Shown in pieces: positions 62,175-64,000 of a DNA stretch of 64,000 nucleotides. Under the pieces are notes generated by a model, which had not been told where the DNA came from, did not search any database, and was given only the letters and a program-made list of their open reading frames with translations. Origin of the DNA: Ophiodon elongatus (taxonomy: Eukaryota > Chordata > Actinopteri > Perciformes > Hexagrammidae); the NCBI GenBank assembly GCA_016806645.1, contig JACSYO010002116.1:3971501-4035500 (forward strand), in the 5' to 3' direction. Position 1 is the first letter of the stretch; each line of letters starts with the position of its first letter. A program made the translations under genes and the position numbers.

Positions 62175-63437
62175 ATTTGACTGAGGCTGCAGAGTCAACC
62201 TGTATGTTTGCATGTATTGAAGTGGTTGTAAAGTTGAATGGGAGAGGAGGAGCCCTGTTCCTCCCTTTGGTAGAAGGGTGGTTGGTTGGTTGTTTGGAGG
62301 AGAGAGCATGCTTGGGTGGCCTCGGGCGATAAACAGACGTTTATCCCAGCCGTCAGCTGCCTCCTTGATTTACGGGGCGCCACCGATAGCTCCTGGATTC
62401 ATCTGGCCCTTGTCAAACACGTGCAGCGTTAGAGAGCGTTCACCCGCCCTGGCAGGTCCACTGTGCATCCTGAACAACGCAGACGGCAACTGTCCCTTCC
62501 TGAAATGCTAATCACATGACGGTACTGTCCTGCATGCAAGCCTTATCAGATTGTCGTGACCCAATGTAAACTGGATGATGAGGCAGAGGAATAACAACTA
62601 CAAATGTTTACTTTTGTATGTGAGCTAAGCTGGCTTTGCCATTATAGTGTTTGCTGCATGAGCATGCTTTGTTTTTCATCTGCATCGCAACTGCATGAAA
62701 AAGCTTTTTAAGCAATGCATATTTCTTATTTTCTTATTTATTGGTTTTAAACATAAAACTAAAACTAATATTATGACAGCTCCAGATCCTTTTAGTTCTG
62801 CTTAGAGACAGCCACTATTTCAAAGAGGGAACAAAAAAATGTCTTCAATATCAATATTCTTAATGAGAACAAATACATTGATTAGAAATATACATATAAA
62901 ATGTTAGAGGTGACAAATAGCAATTAAGCAATATTCTTAACCAGTAGAGTAAAAAAGTAATGCATTTAACAATTATTTAAGATTTACCTAAATTGCAATC
63001 AGCTTTGAATCGAACGCCAGCCTCTTTCTGACTTCCACTGTTCCCTGGTGTTGTAGCGCCATCTGCTGCTACATGCAGCACAATACAAAAAAAATATTTT
63101 ATGGAACTACATGGTATTATCAAACACAAAATAATTTATTTTCAGTTGCTATCAATACCAGGAATTAATTTCCAATCAACATATGTTGAATTATTTAACT
63201 TAGAATAAACAGTCTGTCTGAGTTAAACATTGAATTTCACACTGGTTAAACTGGGAGTTTACTTTGTCTCTGTATAAGACACAAGACAACATCAGTATAT
63301 TCTAAAGGAATATGGGACATCAAAGCAAATACTAAAGCATAGCATTAGTACTAATTATGTTACATGACATTGTGAGGGGTCTACAGTCTAAACACAGAGC
63401 TGGAGCAGAATGGAGAAGGACAGAGAAACACACTTAC
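61288..63437 (-). other. kcnma1: kcnma1 intron with CA repeat
   Basis: The intron between the 33-nt microexon and the long candidate cassette. The CA microsatellite at 62101-62175 is its main feature. No further exon was recognised. Confidence 0.6.
62101..62175. repeat. kcnma1: (CA)n microsatellite
   Basis: About 37 CA units with one CG near the end. In the kcnma1 transcript it is a GU repeat lying between two candidate alternative exons. Confidence 0.98.
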
Positions 63438-63470
63438 GTGATCTGACATATCCATTATACTTATATTTGG
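63438..63470 (-). CDS. kcnma1: kcnma1 33-nt alternative microexon
   Basis: A strong acceptor (cttgtctttgcattctcctcag) and a strong donor (GTAAGTGT) enclose exactly 33 bases. With one C from the preceding exon (as expected at the BK STREX splice site) they read P-K-Y-K-Y-N-G-Y-V-R-S, and pass on one base. Both borders are phase 1, so it can be included or skipped freely and fits ahead of either the long cassette or the linker exon at 59081. The insertion is basic and aromatic, in the regulatory RCK1-RCK2 linker. The identity as a kcnma1 exon rests on position, strand, phase and splice-site quality, not on a recalled homologue. Confidence 0.7.
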
Positions 63471-64000
63471 CTGAGGAGAATGCAAAGACAAGTGGCAGGT
63501 CACACAGGGGGAGAAAGGATGTAATGAAACAGGCACATTAGGAAATAGAGACATCAACATAAGAGCGGTGTGCGTGGAAATGAAATCAAATGTAACTATG
63601 ATGAAGTAATACCAGTGAAAGGCATGAGGGCATAAACCAAAAATGAAAAAGGTACAATTAATTAAAATTATGGAAAAACCTAATGGTGGTGATGATGACG
63701 GCACAAACTAGGCAGACAGGTGGATGAAATGAACTGTCTATTCTGAGATTGAGCCATGCTTTTAGAAAAGTGCACTCAACCTGTAATGAGATGTAATGAC
63801 AGACTAATGGCAGATTTAATTTTTTTTATCAAAAAAGCTAAATTTGAGGTTACACAGTTTCAGTGGTAGATCTAACAAAGTAATGTTTCTAATTAAAAAA
63901 AACTCATTATATGCTTTGACGTTTTACATTTTGATTTAAATGTGATGAGCATTGAGAGGTCTGCAGAACAAATAAAGCCACCATGGGGTGCAAAGAGAAC
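63471..64000 (-). other. kcnma1: kcnma1 intron continuing out of the window
   Basis: No STREX exon (a Cys-rich insert of about 58 residues) and no RCK1 exon is visible, so the gene continues above 64000. Confidence 0.6.

Noticed and set aside
59175..64000. STREX exon of kcnma1
   Set aside because: Looked for its Cys-rich signature (CCFDCG, CSCMSG) on the - strand and did not see it; it probably lies above the window.

Overview
The window looks like chromosomal DNA from a ray-finned (teleost, probably percomorph) fish. Spliced exons have GT/AG borders, dinucleotide microsatellites are long, and two dispersed repeats are familiar from teleosts: an L2-type LINE 3' end and a repeat built on the words 'atgctaacatgct' and 'gttagcatgct'. 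There is no bacterial, viral or organellar gene content. Most open frames are chance frames in microsatellites or introns; the real genes had to be assembled from splice sites and reading phase.

Two genes converge tail to tail. On the + strand only the last coding exon of lrmda (13653-13732) is recognised, so 1-13652 is probably its final intron. On the - strand the window holds the whole C-terminal third of kcnma1 (BK/Slo1 calcium- and voltage-gated potassium channel), from the RCK1-RCK2 linker (59081-59174) to the C-terminus (stop at 36978-36980). This part comprises constitutive exons for RCK2 and the calcium bowl, plus alternatively used exons. These are a 33-nt in-phase microexon (63438-63470), a long in-phase candidate cassette (about 60967-61287), an 84-nt cassette (47327-47410), and a 29-nt microexon (40585-40613) that switches the terminal exon between two reading frames ending in VEDEC or EMVYR. 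Intron phases agree across every junction, which is the strongest evidence for the model. The RCK1-side exons and STREX are not seen and should lie above 64000.

The 23 kb between the genes is repeat-rich. It contains a degenerate AT-rich 'catactatactatgacttttt' array (about 26460-31680), interrupted by a Tc1-like transposase relic, an unidentified insertion and a probable solo LTR. Further on are a 113-bp minisatellite (34698-35269) and several microsatellites. Inside kcnma1 introns lie a 990-bp nonautonomous DNA transposon resembling PIF/Harbinger (39128-40117), an L2-like 3' end (about 38019-38288) and a nearly perfect 68-bp spacerless palindrome (42187-42254).

No wholly unknown system was found. 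The most rewarding parts are the splice-switching architecture of kcnma1 and the unassigned long cassette in the linker between its calcium-sensing domains.
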